The notes beneath the pieces were generated by a model that did not search any database, had not been told where the DNA came from, and was given only the letters and a program-made list of their open reading frames with translations. The position numbers and the translations under genes were made by a program. Source: JAIOQJ01 sp963718635 (GTDB taxonomy: Bacteria > Planctomycetota > Planctomycetia > Gemmatales > Gemmataceae). Taken from it: 64,000 nt of DNA. The stretch is taken from contig OY970367.1 of NCBI GenBank assembly GCA_963718635.1, positions 2,852,001 through 2,916,000 on the forward strand, in the 5' to 3' direction. This document shows, piece after piece, positions 55,182-64,000 of the stretch; position 1 is the stretch's first letter, and each line of letters begins with the position of its first letter.

Positions 55182-58012
55182 TCAATCCACGTACCGAAAA
55201 TCCGCTGACGCGAAGAGCACTTGCATAAGTTGCGCCCACTGCTCTTGTGCTGCTTTGGGATCTTCGCTTGCTTCGTCGATGTAGCCTTGCGCCAATGTTT
55301 CTTCGGCGGCGGTGGGCGGCCGGCCGAGAACCTCTTGAAAGGCTTTAGATAGATGGCTGGCGCGGGTCGTCTCTTTGTCGTCCAGCAGGCGTTTGGCAGC
55401 GGCGCTCGCCTGTTGCTGCACGAACGGGTTGTTCATCATGAAGAGCGCCTGCGGGGCAACGGTGCTGATATTGCGTCTGCCGTTGCAGACGCTCGGGTCG
55501 GCGAAGTCAAAGACCTGGAAGATTTCGGGAAGGGCATTGCGAAAAACGGGCGAATAGACGCTGCGGCGGGTTTCGGTGTGTTTGAAGGTGTAATCGGAAT
55601 TCATCTCGCCAAACGTACGGCCGCCGGCATCGAGCTTCAGTTCGCCGCTGATCTGCAAGATCCCATCGCGGATGCACTCGGCATCGAGCCGACGCCGGTT
55701 TTGCCGAGATAGCAGGCGATTCTCGGGATCGATTGCATTGGCTGCGCCCGTCGAGGCTTGTCGATAGGTGCGCGACAGTACGATCGAGCGCACCAGCTTC
55801 TTTGTCGACCAACCATCTGCCATAAAGCGGGTGGCAAGATAGTCGAGCAATTCAGGATGCGATGGTTTCTCGCCCGTGACGCCAAAGTTGTCGGTAGTGC
55901 GCACAATGCCGACGCCGAAGAGCCAATGCCAGGCGCGGTTGGCAAACACCCTGGCGGTCAGTGGATTGTCTTTAGCAGTCAACCAATCGGCCAACTGGCG
56001 TCGGCCGCTTTCGTTCGCGGGCATTGCTGCCGGTTGGCCATGCAATGCCACTTGCAGAAATCCGCGCGCGCCAGATCGCTCTGATTATGGACGTTGCCGC
56101 GAACTTGAATGCGGCAATCGGCAATTTTTGCCTCTTCCTGAACCGACATGACCGTGTCGCGCTGCGGTCCGCTCGACTGCATCTTTTTCAGTTTCGCTTC
56201 GAGCCCTTTGAGCCTGGCGGTCGATGCATCTTCCTTGCCCGTAGGCTTCGACTCCACTGTGTCGGTCATCATTTCAACGGGGATGAACAACACGGCATCG
56301 GCGATGACAACGCCTTTCGTGCCTTCATTGGAAATAATGACGAAACCCTGGCTATTGCGTTCGAACTTATATTGCCCCAACGAATGAAAGAGGCCGTCAA
56401 TTTCCGGCGCCTGCCGTTGATCGACGTAGACCGTCTTTTCCCCTTCTGCGCTGAAGATGGTCACCGGTACTTTGGCATCCCGAGTGGCGCCGGCCGAATA
56501 AGCGATGCGCACTTCATATTTACCCGTTTGGGGAATCGTCGGCTGAAAGGTGAGCGTCTTTTCGCCTTTGTCTTTGGCTTCATCGTGAATATAGCCATCG
56601 CCAACATACGCGCCGCTGAACTTCGAGGACTTCCACACGCCGACTTTCTTCGCGTCTACATCGTCGATCACAATGCCCGGCAGATCGCTAACGGCATAAA
56701 TCTTCGGCTTGTTCGGATCAGCAGGCTTTTTATTCCTGGCGACGGCTTCTTTCACGTTGTCGATTTCTTTTTGTACTGCCGCCATCTTCGCTTCGTGTTC
56801 TTTCAGTCTTGTCTCAATGTCGGCATTCGCAGGCAACGGCATTTCCAGCCACTTGGAAACATTGGCGTGCGAGAGCGTTCGAACGTTTTTTAGAATGCCC
56901 GCCAGGGCGTAATAGTCCTTCGTGGGTATCGGGTCGAACTTGTGATCGTGGCAACGGGCGCACGTGATAGTCTGCGCCAGGATCGCTTTGCTAATGACGT
57001 CGAGCTGTTCATCGACGACATCCATCTCGAGTTGCTTCTTGTCCTGTTCCTCGAGATTCGTGTTGCCGAGCGCGAGGAAAGTGGTGGCCGTCAGTTGCCT
57101 TCGGCGTTGTTCGACCGATTGCGAAGGCAACAGATCTCCAGCAACCTGTTCGCGAAGAAAGCGATCGTAAGGCACATCGTTGTTGAAACTGTCGATCACG
57201 TAGTCGCGGTAGCGCCACGCATCTTTCAGGACGAAACCGCGTAGCGTGAGGGATTCGCCGAAGCGGGCAAGATCGAGCCAATGTCGGCCCCAACGCTCGC
57301 CGAAACGTGGCGAGGCTAGCAGTCGATCAACTAACTCTTCGTAGGCCGTTTGCGGGTTGGCTTTGGCGCGCTCAACGAAAGCTTGAATTTCCTGCGGCGT
57401 CGGCGGCAGCCCGATCAGGTCAAATGACAAGCGTCGAATGAGCACGGCCGGATCGGCCTCGGCGGCAAGTGCCAAACCCTGTTCCTGAAGTTTCGCCTGG
57501 ATAAACGCGTCAATCGGATTATCGCTCGCCGAACTTTTAAGAACGGGGATAGCCGGCGCCTGGAGCGGCTGAAACGACCAGAACTTACGGCCTTCTTCGA
57601 TGCTCAAGCCGCGCTGTTTGGCCACAGTTGCCAGGCGCGGATCGGGCGCGCCCATGGCGATCCATGCTTCCAAGTCATCAATCGTGCTTGCGGATAATTT
57701 GCCCTTCGGCGGCATTTTGATATCGCCGTTCTGTCGGATGGTTTTAATCAGCAGGCTTTCGCCCGGCTTTCCCGGCGCCATGGCCGGCCCGCTGTCTCCT
57801 CCAGTAAGCAGGCCTTCCTTGCTGTCGAGATAGAGCCCGCCGCGCAGCTTCTTCTTCGCCTGGGCGTCGGCCGAATGGCACTCGTAGCAATGCTCAACCA
57901 GCACGGGGCGAATGCGCTTTTCGAAAAATTCGAGACCATTCGGATTTTCAGCGAACAACGCGAACGGAAATACGCTTGCGAAGAAGAGAGCGGTGCATGA
58001 TCGAAGAAGCAT
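55182..58012 (-). pseudogene. second PSD1 / cytochrome-domain protein, one frame break
   Basis: A PSCyt1-DUF1549-DUF1553 protein of about 943 aa. The signal peptide is RSCTALFFASVFPFALF. PSCyt1 has the heme motif CYECH in LVEHCYECHSADAQAKKKLR. DUF1549 has RRLSFDLIGLPPTPQEIQAF and GERWGRHWLDLARFGESLTL, and a second CxxCH occurs in TITCARCHDHKFDPIPTKDY. A beta-rich middle domain (about 470-590) lies before the break near 56055, where loss of one C in a GCGCGCCGCGG context would explain the shift. The DUF1553 part follows in the next frame: RVFANRAWHWLFGVGIVRTT, SRQNRRRLDAECIRDGILQI and SPVFRNALPEIFQVFDFADP. No DUF1501 gene adjoins it here. Confidence 0.9.
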
Positions 58013-58127
58013 CGAACGGGTCCTGATGTCGGTAGGCTGTGGCGAGGAGGGTTTCGCAATCGATGTAGGCGCCAGCGGATCACGCTATATTAACATAGGC
58101 ATTGGCTCGGGGGGAAGGAGTTTTTCA

Positions 58128-58802
58128 ATGGCAACGTTGATTGTGGACGATGTGAAGTTGACCGTTCCCGACTGGGTAACCGACTTGAAATCGTTCCTGC
58201 GCTGGAACCAAGAACCCGATTTTCCCGAAAAGGCTAGGGTCTGGTGGCTCAAGGGGGAGGTATGGGCGGACATGAGTCAGGAGCAGTACTACTCGCATCT
58301 CGGGGTGAAACGTGAGTTTTATATCGTTCTCGGCCAACTGATCGAAGAACTCGATTTAGGCGACTTTCTGCCGGACGGCTTGCTCATCGCCAATGCCGAC
58401 GCCGATATCTCCGGCAATCCAGATGCAACTTTCGTTTCGCATGCTTCCTTCGAAGAAGAAAAAGTGAATCTCGTTGAAGGGCGCATCCACGGCTTCACGT
58501 TATTGGAAGGCTCGCCCGATATGGTCCTCGAGATTGTCAGCGATGGCTCGGTGGAAAAAGACTACGAAGTGCTTCGCGACGCCTACTTTACAGCCGGCGT
58601 TAAAGAATATTGGCTGGTCGACGCGCGCGTCTCTCCGCCGCAGTTTGAAATTTTACGCCGCGCCCGCACCAAATTTCGCACATCGAAAAAGCAAGATGGC
58701 TGGCTGAAATCGGACGTGTTCGGCAAACTATTTCGCCTCACCGAAAAGGTTGATCGTCGCGGACAACCGAAGTATCGGCTGGAAGTTCTTTCAGAGGCGT
58801 GA
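58128..58802 (+). CDS. Uma2 family (DUF820) protein
   Basis: A 224-aa protein starting at the ATG at 58128 behind GGAAGGAG; longer frames upstream overlap the divergent PSD1 start. The Uma2/PD-(D/E)XK pattern is visible: GNPDATFVSHASFEEEK, PDMVLEIVSDGSVEKDYEVL, FTAGVKEYWLVDARVSPPQF and a Leu-rich end (YRLEVLSEA). Its N-terminus (RVWWLKGEVWADMSQEQYYS) also fits the family. It differs clearly from the other Uma2 protein at 47278. Role unknown. A perfect hairpin begins in its last codons (see 58789-58842). Confidence 0.88.
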   Translation: MATLIVDDVKLTVPDWVTDLKSFLRWNQEPDFPEKARVWWLKGEVWADMSQEQYYSHLGVKREFYIVLGQLIEELDLGDFLPDGLLIANADADISGNPDATFVSHASFEEEKVNLVEGRIHGFTLLEGSPDMVLEIVSDGSVEKDYEVLRDAYFTAGVKEYWLVDARVSPPQFEILRRARTKFRTSKKQDGWLKSDVFGKLFRLTEKVDRRGQPKYRLEVLSEA

Positions 58803-58842
58803 CCGTGAGGGAGTGGTGTCGCTCCCGGTCACGCCTCTGAAA
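58789..58842. terminator. 17-bp hairpin overlapping the Uma2 stop codon
   Basis: TTTCAGAGGCGTGACCG (58789-58805) and CGGTCACGCCTCTGAAA (58826-58842) are exact reverse complements with a 20-base loop that contains a further GGGAG/CTCCC pair. It lies between convergent genes and could terminate both. Confidence 0.6.
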
Positions 58843-58856
58843 ATTCGCTCCTGCCT

Positions 58857-59273
58857 TCACGGTTCGCGTTGTTCCAGAACCTTGCGAAGCGGGTGCAGCG
58901 ACACCGGGTCGGGGATGTGATGTGTCTCAGTCTTGTACGTTCCCAACTTCGCTTGTCGTTCGCGATCGTGGTTCCAGCCAAGAAAAACTCGGCCGGGCCG
59001 CCAGCCAAGACCTTTGTAATCCCAGCCGAAGGTGCCATCATTGGTTGTCGGGCCATCGCCATGTCGAAGCCGGCCGCCGCCGACCAGGCCTGGCCCTTCG
59101 TGTTTTTCGACACCTGGCTTGGCCCACGGCGCAATGCTTGAAGGCATTCCCGCACGCTCGTCTGTATGATCTTCAGGCGCCGCAGTCGGCCGGCTGCGAA
59201 ACAGCTTCCAATCCTGAGCCGATGCTTCACTAAAGCTGCTGCTTGCCAATACGATAATGAAAACAGCGCGCAC
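58857..59273 (-). CDS. small secreted protein of unknown function
   Basis: A 138-aa frame from a GTG at 59273 with a signal peptide (RAVFIIVLASSSFSEASAQ). The mature part has KLFRSRPTAAPEDHTDERAG, GGGRLRHGDGPTTNDGTFGW and DYKGLGWRPGRVFLGWNHDR, then ETHHIPDPVSLHPLRKVLEQ. It is Gly/His/Trp-rich with no recognised family. A second minus-strand frame covers the same bases but lacks a signal and looks like a shadow. Confidence 0.5.
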   Translation of the reverse strand: MRAVFIIVLASSSFSEASAQDWKLFRSRPTAAPEDHTDERAGMPSSIAPWAKPGVEKHEGPGLVGGGRLRHGDGPTTNDGTFGWDYKGLGWRPGRVFLGWNHDRERQAKLGTYKTETHHIPDPVSLHPLRKVLEQREP

Positions 59274-59540
59274 GGCGATCGTCCCCGATAGGGTGTCTGA
59301 GGGTTATCATCGGCGGAGATGCACCCGAGGTTGAGAGCAAATTATCGCCCGGTATGCATTAATTGATTTTGGCGAGCCGAGAGCGTGAAGTGAGCGACCG
59401 GAGTTGATTTTGGCGAGCCGGGAGCGTGAGCGACCGGAGTTATAGCGTCGCTGAGTTTCTCCGGTCGCTCACGCTCGGCTCGCCACGACTCGCCCTCAGC
59501 AGCTAGGTCGTCAAAGCTCTGGCAATATTAAGGAGTTGAC
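59274..59540. repeat. GGCGAGCC...GACCGGAG repeat cluster
   Basis: A direct repeat TGATTTTGGCGAGCCGRGAG(CGTGA..GCGACCGGAGTT) occurs twice (about 59362 and 59404), followed by an inverted copy CTCCGGTCGCTCACGCTCGG CTCGCC (about 59460-59485). Together they can fold into a stem of about 26 bp. The bases from 59490 on carry the ribosome site AGGAG of the methyltransferase gene. Confidence 0.75.
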
Positions 59541-61094
59541 TTGTCCCACACTTCATACGACACGGTTGCATATCCGAGCCATGCGATGCCGCAAACGCAT
59601 CCGGATCGCCTGGGCGCCATCGGAGTACTGCTCGGGCTGACGCCGCCATCGATTGCGCGCTGCCGGGTTCTCGAACTTGGTTGCGGCGATGGCAACAACA
59701 TCATCCCGATGGCCGTCGCTTATCCGGAAAGTTCGTTTGAGGGCGTCGATCTGGCCGCGACCGCCATCGCCAAAGGCAACGCACTGATCACCTCCCTAGG
59801 CCTAAACAATATTCAGTTGGGCGCCATCGATCTGATGGAGTTCCCAAAAGATGCTGGGCCGTTCGATTACATCATCGCTCACGGCCTTTATTCATGGGTG
59901 CCCTCGTTCGTTCGCGATAAGGTCATGGCGATTTGCCGCGATCAGCTGTCGCCGGACGGCATCGCGTTTATCAGTTACAACGCCATGCCGGGCGGGCACG
60001 TGCGCCGAATTTTTCGCGATATGATGCGATTCCACGTGCGTGACATTGAGGCGCCGGCGGCCAAGACCGACCAGGCCGTGGCCCTTCTTCAATTTCTGGC
60101 AGCCGGCAAGGCGAAAGACACCAACGCCTATTCGATGTTGATCAAAGAAGAGATTAAAGGCGGCATGGCGGAGAAGGCCCGCAACGTTCTGTACCACGAC
60201 GACTTGGCGGAGATCAACGACGCCTTCTATTTCCACGAATTCATGGCCCAGGCGACGGCTTATGGGTTGCAATACCTGGCCGAGGCCGACTTTTTCGAAA
60301 TGACCGATCGCTTGTACCCGCCGGAAGTTCGCGCCATGCTCGGCCAGATGGGAGAAACGGATTTTCTCCTGCGCGACCAGTACCTCGATTTCCTGAAGTT
60401 ACGGCGGTTTCGGCAAACATTGCTGGTGCATCGCCATCAGGTCGTCGATCGCAAGCCGACGCCGGAGCGAATTCGCAAACTATCGATTTCATCGCGTGCC
60501 AAGCCCGTAGCGACTGAGCCGAGTCTGGAAACGGGCACGAAGGAGAGCTTCCGCGATGTTTCCGGCAGCGCCATCAGCATTGAACAAGCGCTGACTAAAT
60601 CGGCATTGATATGTCTGGGCGAAAGCTATCCGCTGCCGATCCCGTTCGCCGAGTTGATGAAGGCTGCACGAGCCCGGCCCGGAATGCCCTCTGATCCTGG
60701 CGATGAAGCGACCGTGCTCGAGATCTTGTACGAAGCTTATTCAGTGGGACTTGTGGAACTTCATGCCGGCCCCCCGACTTTTGTTCGCCATGCGTCCGAG
60801 CGGCCGGTCTGTTCGCCTATCGCACGGCAGCAAGTTCAGAATCGGGAAGAGTTCGTGACGTCGTTACGTCACGCTTCGATCGATGTTCAAAATGACCTCT
60901 CGCGCGAGTTGATCCGATTACTCGATGGCAGCCGCGATCGTGCGATGCTGATTGATGATTTGGTGACATGGGCCGGAGCGCATCCTCCGCCGGGTGAGGC
61001 GACGCCGTCGCCTTCGGAGCTGCGCCAACGTTTCACCGACAATATCGAACAGGGACTTGAGACAATAGCCGCCATGGGGCTGCTCGTCGCCTAA
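59541..61094 (+). CDS. class I SAM methyltransferase with regulatory domain
   Basis: A 517-aa protein starting at a TTG at 59541 behind AGGAG. The N-terminal methyltransferase domain (about 20-200) has the SAM-binding motif VLELGCGDGNNIIPMAVAYP, an acidic strand-end in FEGVDLAATAIAKGNALI, and FDYIIAHGLYSWVPSFVRDK. The middle and C-terminal parts (about 200-517) match the methyltransferase regulatory domain: LYHDDLAEINDAFYFHEFMA, YLAEADFFEMTDRLYPPEV, DFLKLRRFRQTLLVHRHQV. Proteins of this architecture include rickettsial protein-lysine methyltransferases, so a protein target is plausible. It is intact and monocistronic. Confidence 0.88.
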   Translation: MSHTSYDTVAYPSHAMPQTHPDRLGAIGVLLGLTPPSIARCRVLELGCGDGNNIIPMAVAYPESSFEGVDLAATAIAKGNALITSLGLNNIQLGAIDLMEFPKDAGPFDYIIAHGLYSWVPSFVRDKVMAICRDQLSPDGIAFISYNAMPGGHVRRIFRDMMRFHVRDIEAPAAKTDQAVALLQFLAAGKAKDTNAYSMLIKEEIKGGMAEKARNVLYHDDLAEINDAFYFHEFMAQATAYGLQYLAEADFFEMTDRLYPPEVRAMLGQMGETDFLLRDQYLDFLKLRRFRQTLLVHRHQVVDRKPTPERIRKLSISSRAKPVATEPSLETGTKESFRDVSGSAISIEQALTKSALICLGESYPLPIPFAELMKAARARPGMPSDPGDEATVLEILYEAYSVGLVELHAGPPTFVRHASERPVCSPIARQQVQNREEFVTSLRHASIDVQNDLSRELIRLLDGSRDRAMLIDDLVTWAGAHPPPGEATPSPSELRQRFTDNIEQGLETIAAMGLLVA

Positions 61095-61117
61095 GCATAG
61101 GTAGTGAGCCGAATTGC

Positions 61118-61153
61118 GTAAGCAATCGGGTGTTACGACGCCCGACTGCTTAC
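61118..61153. terminator. hairpin between convergent methyltransferase genes
   Basis: GTAAGCAATCGGG and CCCGACTGCTTAC pair (one mismatch) around a 10-base loop between two convergent stop codons. It is a likely bidirectional terminator although no T run is present. Confidence 0.55.
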
Positions 61154-61189
61154 ACAGGAAGGCTGGCCTAACTTAACGTGTCATCACGC

Positions 61190-61765
61190 TCACGCGACAC
61201 GTTCCCAGAGCGCGACAAATTGCAGCGAATTCGTTAGACGACCGAGAACACCCGTATGGCAGACGGCAGGGTGGATAAGCCTCACTAAGCGGAAACCCGA
61301 TTCTTCGATGACCGGAAACCAATCGAAACGCCTTTGATACTGGTAGACGCAGGGAATGCCGAATTTACGGTTGCCGAGCTCGTCCAACACCGCCAGTGAG
61401 TATTTGCCCCATTTCGTACGCCAAGTGTGATCCTTCAACAACAGCAGTCGATTGCTGCAGCGCAGCGCATTGCGCAAGCTGGCCACCGGATCGGGACAGT
61501 GATGCAGCACGTCTACACTATAGACGAGATCGAACGAGCGGTCGGCGAACGGCAAGCTCTTGCCATCATAAAGCTGCGTTTCGACGAGTGCATTCGGCCT
61601 GGGCTGCACATCGACGGGAGTAATCTCGCCAATCAAACCCGACTGCCTCAATGATTGCGCGAACCAGCCATCACCGGAACCGAAATCGAGAGCGTTCGCC
61701 ACCGGGCTTTTTTCGGCAAGCAGTTCGAGCAGCATCGGCAGGATGCGCTGGCGATAGGGATTCAT
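61190..61765 (-). CDS. class I SAM methyltransferase (type 11), downstream member
   Basis: A 191-aa methyltransferase starting at the ATG at 61765, which overlaps the upstream gene's TGA as ATGA; the longer frame is inside that gene. SAM-binding motif: VANALDFGSGDGWFAQSL. Motif II-like: ITPVDVQPRPNAL. Post-I: LPFADRSFDLVYSVDVLHHC and LLLLKDHTWRTKWGKY. It is translationally coupled to the methyltransferase upstream. The substrate is unknown; lipid, quinone or glycan methylation are all possible. Confidence 0.85.
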   Translation of the reverse strand: MNPYRQRILPMLLELLAEKSPVANALDFGSGDGWFAQSLRQSGLIGEITPVDVQPRPNALVETQLYDGKSLPFADRSFDLVYSVDVLHHCPDPVASLRNALRCSNRLLLLKDHTWRTKWGKYSLAVLDELGNRKFGIPCVYQYQRRFDWFPVIEESGFRLVRLIHPAVCHTGVLGRLTNSLQFVALWERVA

Positions 61766-62478
61766 AAGCCACCCGCCACGGGGGAAGCCTTGCGGGAAAG
61801 CGTCAAATAGACGCTGGCGTTGGTCGAGCGTATAGCGACAGGTGTGCAAGCGTCTTCGATGGTTGCCCGGCAATTCATCACGATTGCCAACGGAGGAAAG
61901 AGGAGCGAGCCCAGCAACGGAATTCTACGCAACACTTCGCGATACGCGATCAATCGGATCATCGAAGTCCATGCCAATGGGCCGGCAATCGGCGTCGTCG
62001 CAACGTGGACGAAGCCCCGCGCGACGATTTCATCTTCAAGCCCGGAACGCGTCCAACGTCGAAAATCGGTCGGATGCGGATGATAAAGCCAGACGCCATG
62101 CGTCGAGAGCAGCAGCCAGCCATTAGGCTTCAGGATGCGGGCACATTCGGACAAATACCATTCGATGTCCCAAACGTGTTCCAATACTTGGAACGAAACA
62201 ACACCATCAACCGAACCATCTTCGATGTCGAGGCGATGGCCCGGCTCAATGCGCACGTCGACCGGGCCATCGAGATCGCACGCCAGATAACGGCAGCCCG
62301 CTTGCTTGAAGAGCGACTCGTAAGGACGATCGCCACAGCCGAAATCGGCTACCACGGGCTTATCCGCCAACAACCGATGCTCACCCAACATTTCATCGAG
62401 AGCGGTGCGCAGCCCACTCAGCGCTAGCCAATCGTGATGCCAGATTCGCGGCTTGAACCTTCGTGAACCATGCGACAT
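61762..62478 (-). CDS. class I SAM methyltransferase, upstream member
   Basis: A 238-aa methyltransferase. The start is the ATG at 62478 (MSHGSRRFKPRIWHHDWLAL). Motif I is VVADFGCGDRPYESLFK, followed by YLACDLDGPVDVRIEP, GSVDGVVSFQVLEHVWDIEW and ECARILKPNGWLLLSTHGVW. The C-terminus has a hydrophobic segment (PLLGSLLFPPLAIVMNCRAT), suggesting membrane association and a lipid or polyprenyl-linked glycan substrate. Coupled to the following methyltransferase by ATGA. The pair resembles enzymes in surface polysaccharide loci, but no glycosyltransferase adjoins. Confidence 0.85.
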   Translation of the reverse strand: MSHGSRRFKPRIWHHDWLALSGLRTALDEMLGEHRLLADKPVVADFGCGDRPYESLFKQAGCRYLACDLDGPVDVRIEPGHRLDIEDGSVDGVVSFQVLEHVWDIEWYLSECARILKPNGWLLLSTHGVWLYHPHPTDFRRWTRSGLEDEIVARGFVHVATTPIAGPLAWTSMIRLIAYREVLRRIPLLGSLLFPPLAIVMNCRATIEDACTPVAIRSTNASVYLTLSRKASPVAGGL

Positions 62479-62504
62479 GCGGAGCTTCTTCTTCCGGGGT
62501 TTTA

Positions 62505-62570
62505 ATGTCGCCTTTCGCTCCGCGAAAGGCGACCATGGCGCGTCCTTTCGCGGAGTGAAAGGATTTCGAC
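62505..62570. repeat. CGCCTTTCGC...GCGAAAGGCG palindrome
   Basis: GTCGCCTTTCGCTCCGCGAA AGGCGAC is a near-perfect hairpin (about 62509-62534), followed by a second CCTTTCGCGGAGTGAAAGG (about 62543). A diverged copy of the first lies near 17730. Confidence 0.75.
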
Positions 62571-62588
62571 GCGCTTACATCACAATAC

Positions 62589-64000
62589 TCACTTCGCTCC
62601 GACCGTCTCGAACTCCACCCATTTCGTTTGCACGTTCTTGCCCGTTGGCACTTTCCATGCGGCTTTGTCGCCGACGGCAAACGTGTGCGATTCTTCTTTG
62701 GCGCCGCCGGCCTCTTTCCAAGAAAAGGTCACCTTCGTGTCATCCTTGCCTTTCACTTTATAAACGAGATGCGCTTCCGCCCGAAGGATTGCGCGTTTGT
62801 GGCTATTGCTGAAGCGAATGCGTATTGGGCCTGTCTCGCCGGCCAGTTTGTACTTGCCCCAGTAGATGCTCTGCGACCAAAAGTCGCTTGGCTCTTCGCC
62901 CTGTCGCGCTAGCGTCCAATCTTTGACTGCCGACTTCCACGTCTTGCCGCCGTCGGTCGAGATGTCGATCTGATATTTCACTTCCGCTTTCGGCGGATTG
63001 CCCGAAGCGACGTGTGCGGCTGCGTAGACTTCAACTGCTTCTTCGCCGCGCGGCGATTGCAATTCGAGCGTCACGCTCGGTCCGCCGACTTTACCTTCCA
63101 CAATATGCGCTTCGCATTGCGGCAGGTTCGGGCCGGCTGAGAGAACAGCTTGATCGGAAGCGAGAAAACTGATTTCAGCGCCACTGTCTTTCAAACGGGG
63201 CATGATGCTCGAATTCGCCTGACACACAGTCGTGATGGCCAAGCCTGCTTTCTCCAAGTCCTTCGCACCGCTTGCAGTTTCAGCAAATACTGACGACACC
63301 CTTTGACGCGATCGGTCAGATCGAGGCCATCGGTGAACTTGACCGCTTCGGACCATGTCTTGCCTTGATCGATCGACACCGCCACCTGGCACTCGGCCTT
63401 GCCGTGTAGTACCAGCCCATTGCGCGCACCTTCGTCATAGATGCCGAACGGTTTCTCGTTGGCGGGCGTCGCCGCAATGATGTAGGGCGTGTAAAACTCG
63501 AACACGACATGCTTGTCATCTTCCTCGATCACGCCCTCGCGATAATCCTTCGTCGAAAAGTCGGGCTTATACTGATAGACGGCATTGGCAAAGCGAGCTT
63601 GGCCCGGTTTGAAGGGCGTTCCCGTCGTCGAATTGTGCATCTTTTCCGGCTGATTTACCCAAGTGAGTGATCGTTCGGGGCCGGGGATGCCGTTCGGCTT
63701 ATAGTTGCGCCCCCAGAAGACAAAGGTTTTGCCATCTTCCAGGCCCGGTTCCAGGTAGCGGCGGAGCGTTTCGCCCCGGCGAAGGTGAACATGCGGCGGC
63801 GGCCCGGCATAGCCTGCGGCGTACTCCGCTGAGCGATACTGGCTGTAGGCCGCGCCATCGCTGGGGTGTAACCCGCAGATGATCCAGCCATGCTGTTTCA
63901 AGGGTTGATACTTACGATCGGTGAGTTGTTTCCAGTTGGCGTTGATCTCTTTGAGCGAAAGCAAGCGCTCGCCATCTTTGCTGTAAATCACGCAAGAGAC
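62589..64000 (-). pseudogene. secreted-type protein of unknown function, cut by window edge, one frame break
   Basis: The 5' end lies beyond 64000, so the start is missing. The visible part (about 470 codons) is beta-rich with repeated sialidase-like (Asp-box-type) segments: ECQVAVSIDQGKTWSEAVKF and YQIDISTDGGKTWKSAVKDW. The frame breaks near 63282: YLLKLQ then A-loss; restoring one A to an AA run gives SGAKDLEKAGLAITTVCQAN. Other parts are GKTFVFWGRNYKPNGIPGPE and FSWKEAGGAKEESHTFAVGD, ending WVEFETVGAK. It resembles planctomycete extracellular sialidase-fold hypotheticals; the enzyme activity is unproven. Confidence 0.65.

Noticed and set aside
56024..56893. 289-codon plus-strand frame
   Set aside because: Antisense to the second PSD1 gene, whose motifs run through the same bases.
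57912..58127. upstream extension of the second Uma2 gene
   Set aside because: It overlaps the divergent PSD1 start, while the ATG at 58128 has a strong ribosome site and begins the family sequence.

Overview
The window comes from a planctomycete, most likely a member of the Gemmataceae/Gemmatales. Two kinds of evidence support this. First, there is a 16S rRNA gene that stands alone, with no tRNA, 23S or 5S after it; unlinked rRNA genes are known from planctomycetes. Second, the gene content is typical of the phylum: two PSCyt1/DUF1549/DUF1553 (PSD1) proteins, a DUF1501 protein, a PVC-type dehydrogenase-like cytochrome, an exosortase, two Uma2-family proteins, DUF4058, FHA and Ser/Thr-kinase signalling proteins, and a REP-associated transposase.

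Layout. 0-5 kb: a run of mostly disrupted minus-strand genes (small unknown protein, GNAT acetyltransferase, C45 acyltransferase, lipoprotein), then a coupled pair of unknown genes with a HEPN-like member. 5-15 kb, minus strand: substrate-binding protein, exosortase, a very large TPR protein and IlvE. A complete IS4-family element with terminal repeats and a 10-bp target duplication sits between the exosortase and TPR genes. 15-24 kb: membrane protein, Ser/Thr kinase, a palindrome-rich desert, an FHA-EAL protein, a RAYT transposase with two decayed copies nearby, an RNA 2'-phosphotransferase with a coupled partner, and SelO. 24-34 kb: PVC cytochrome, DUF4058, a lone ParA, an ATP-dependent DNA ligase coupled to a zinc-ribbon protein, an HD hydrolase and PurQ. 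34.5-36.5 kb: the 16S transcription unit with promoter, leader, processing stem, gene and terminator. 36.9-46 kb: sugar isomerase-like protein, DUF1501, an inserted block of small genes including ORF6N and Sel1-repeat proteins, PSD1, and a GntR regulator. 46-48 kb: NAD-dependent epimerase and Uma2.

48.2-52.7 kb holds the strongest candidate for an undescribed system: a tightly coupled three-gene cassette. It encodes a protein with internal repeats, a 674-aa P-loop ATPase and a beta-rich protein with a hydrophobic C-terminus. The genes overlap or abut, the cassette is more AT-rich than its surroundings, and it has no disrupted frames. 53-64 kb: small membrane and rhodanese proteins, a second PSD1, a second Uma2, three SAM methyltransferases and a truncated secreted protein at the edge.

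Two patterns run through the window. Intergenic gaps are packed with several families of palindromic repeats, some shared between loci more than 30 kb apart. About fifteen single-base frame breaks hit otherwise well-conserved genes (ParA, both PSD1 genes, epimerase, TPR protein). Several look like the loss of one base from a short homopolymer, so consensus error is more likely than mass pseudogenization. Coordinates of such genes are given for the full reconstructed span.
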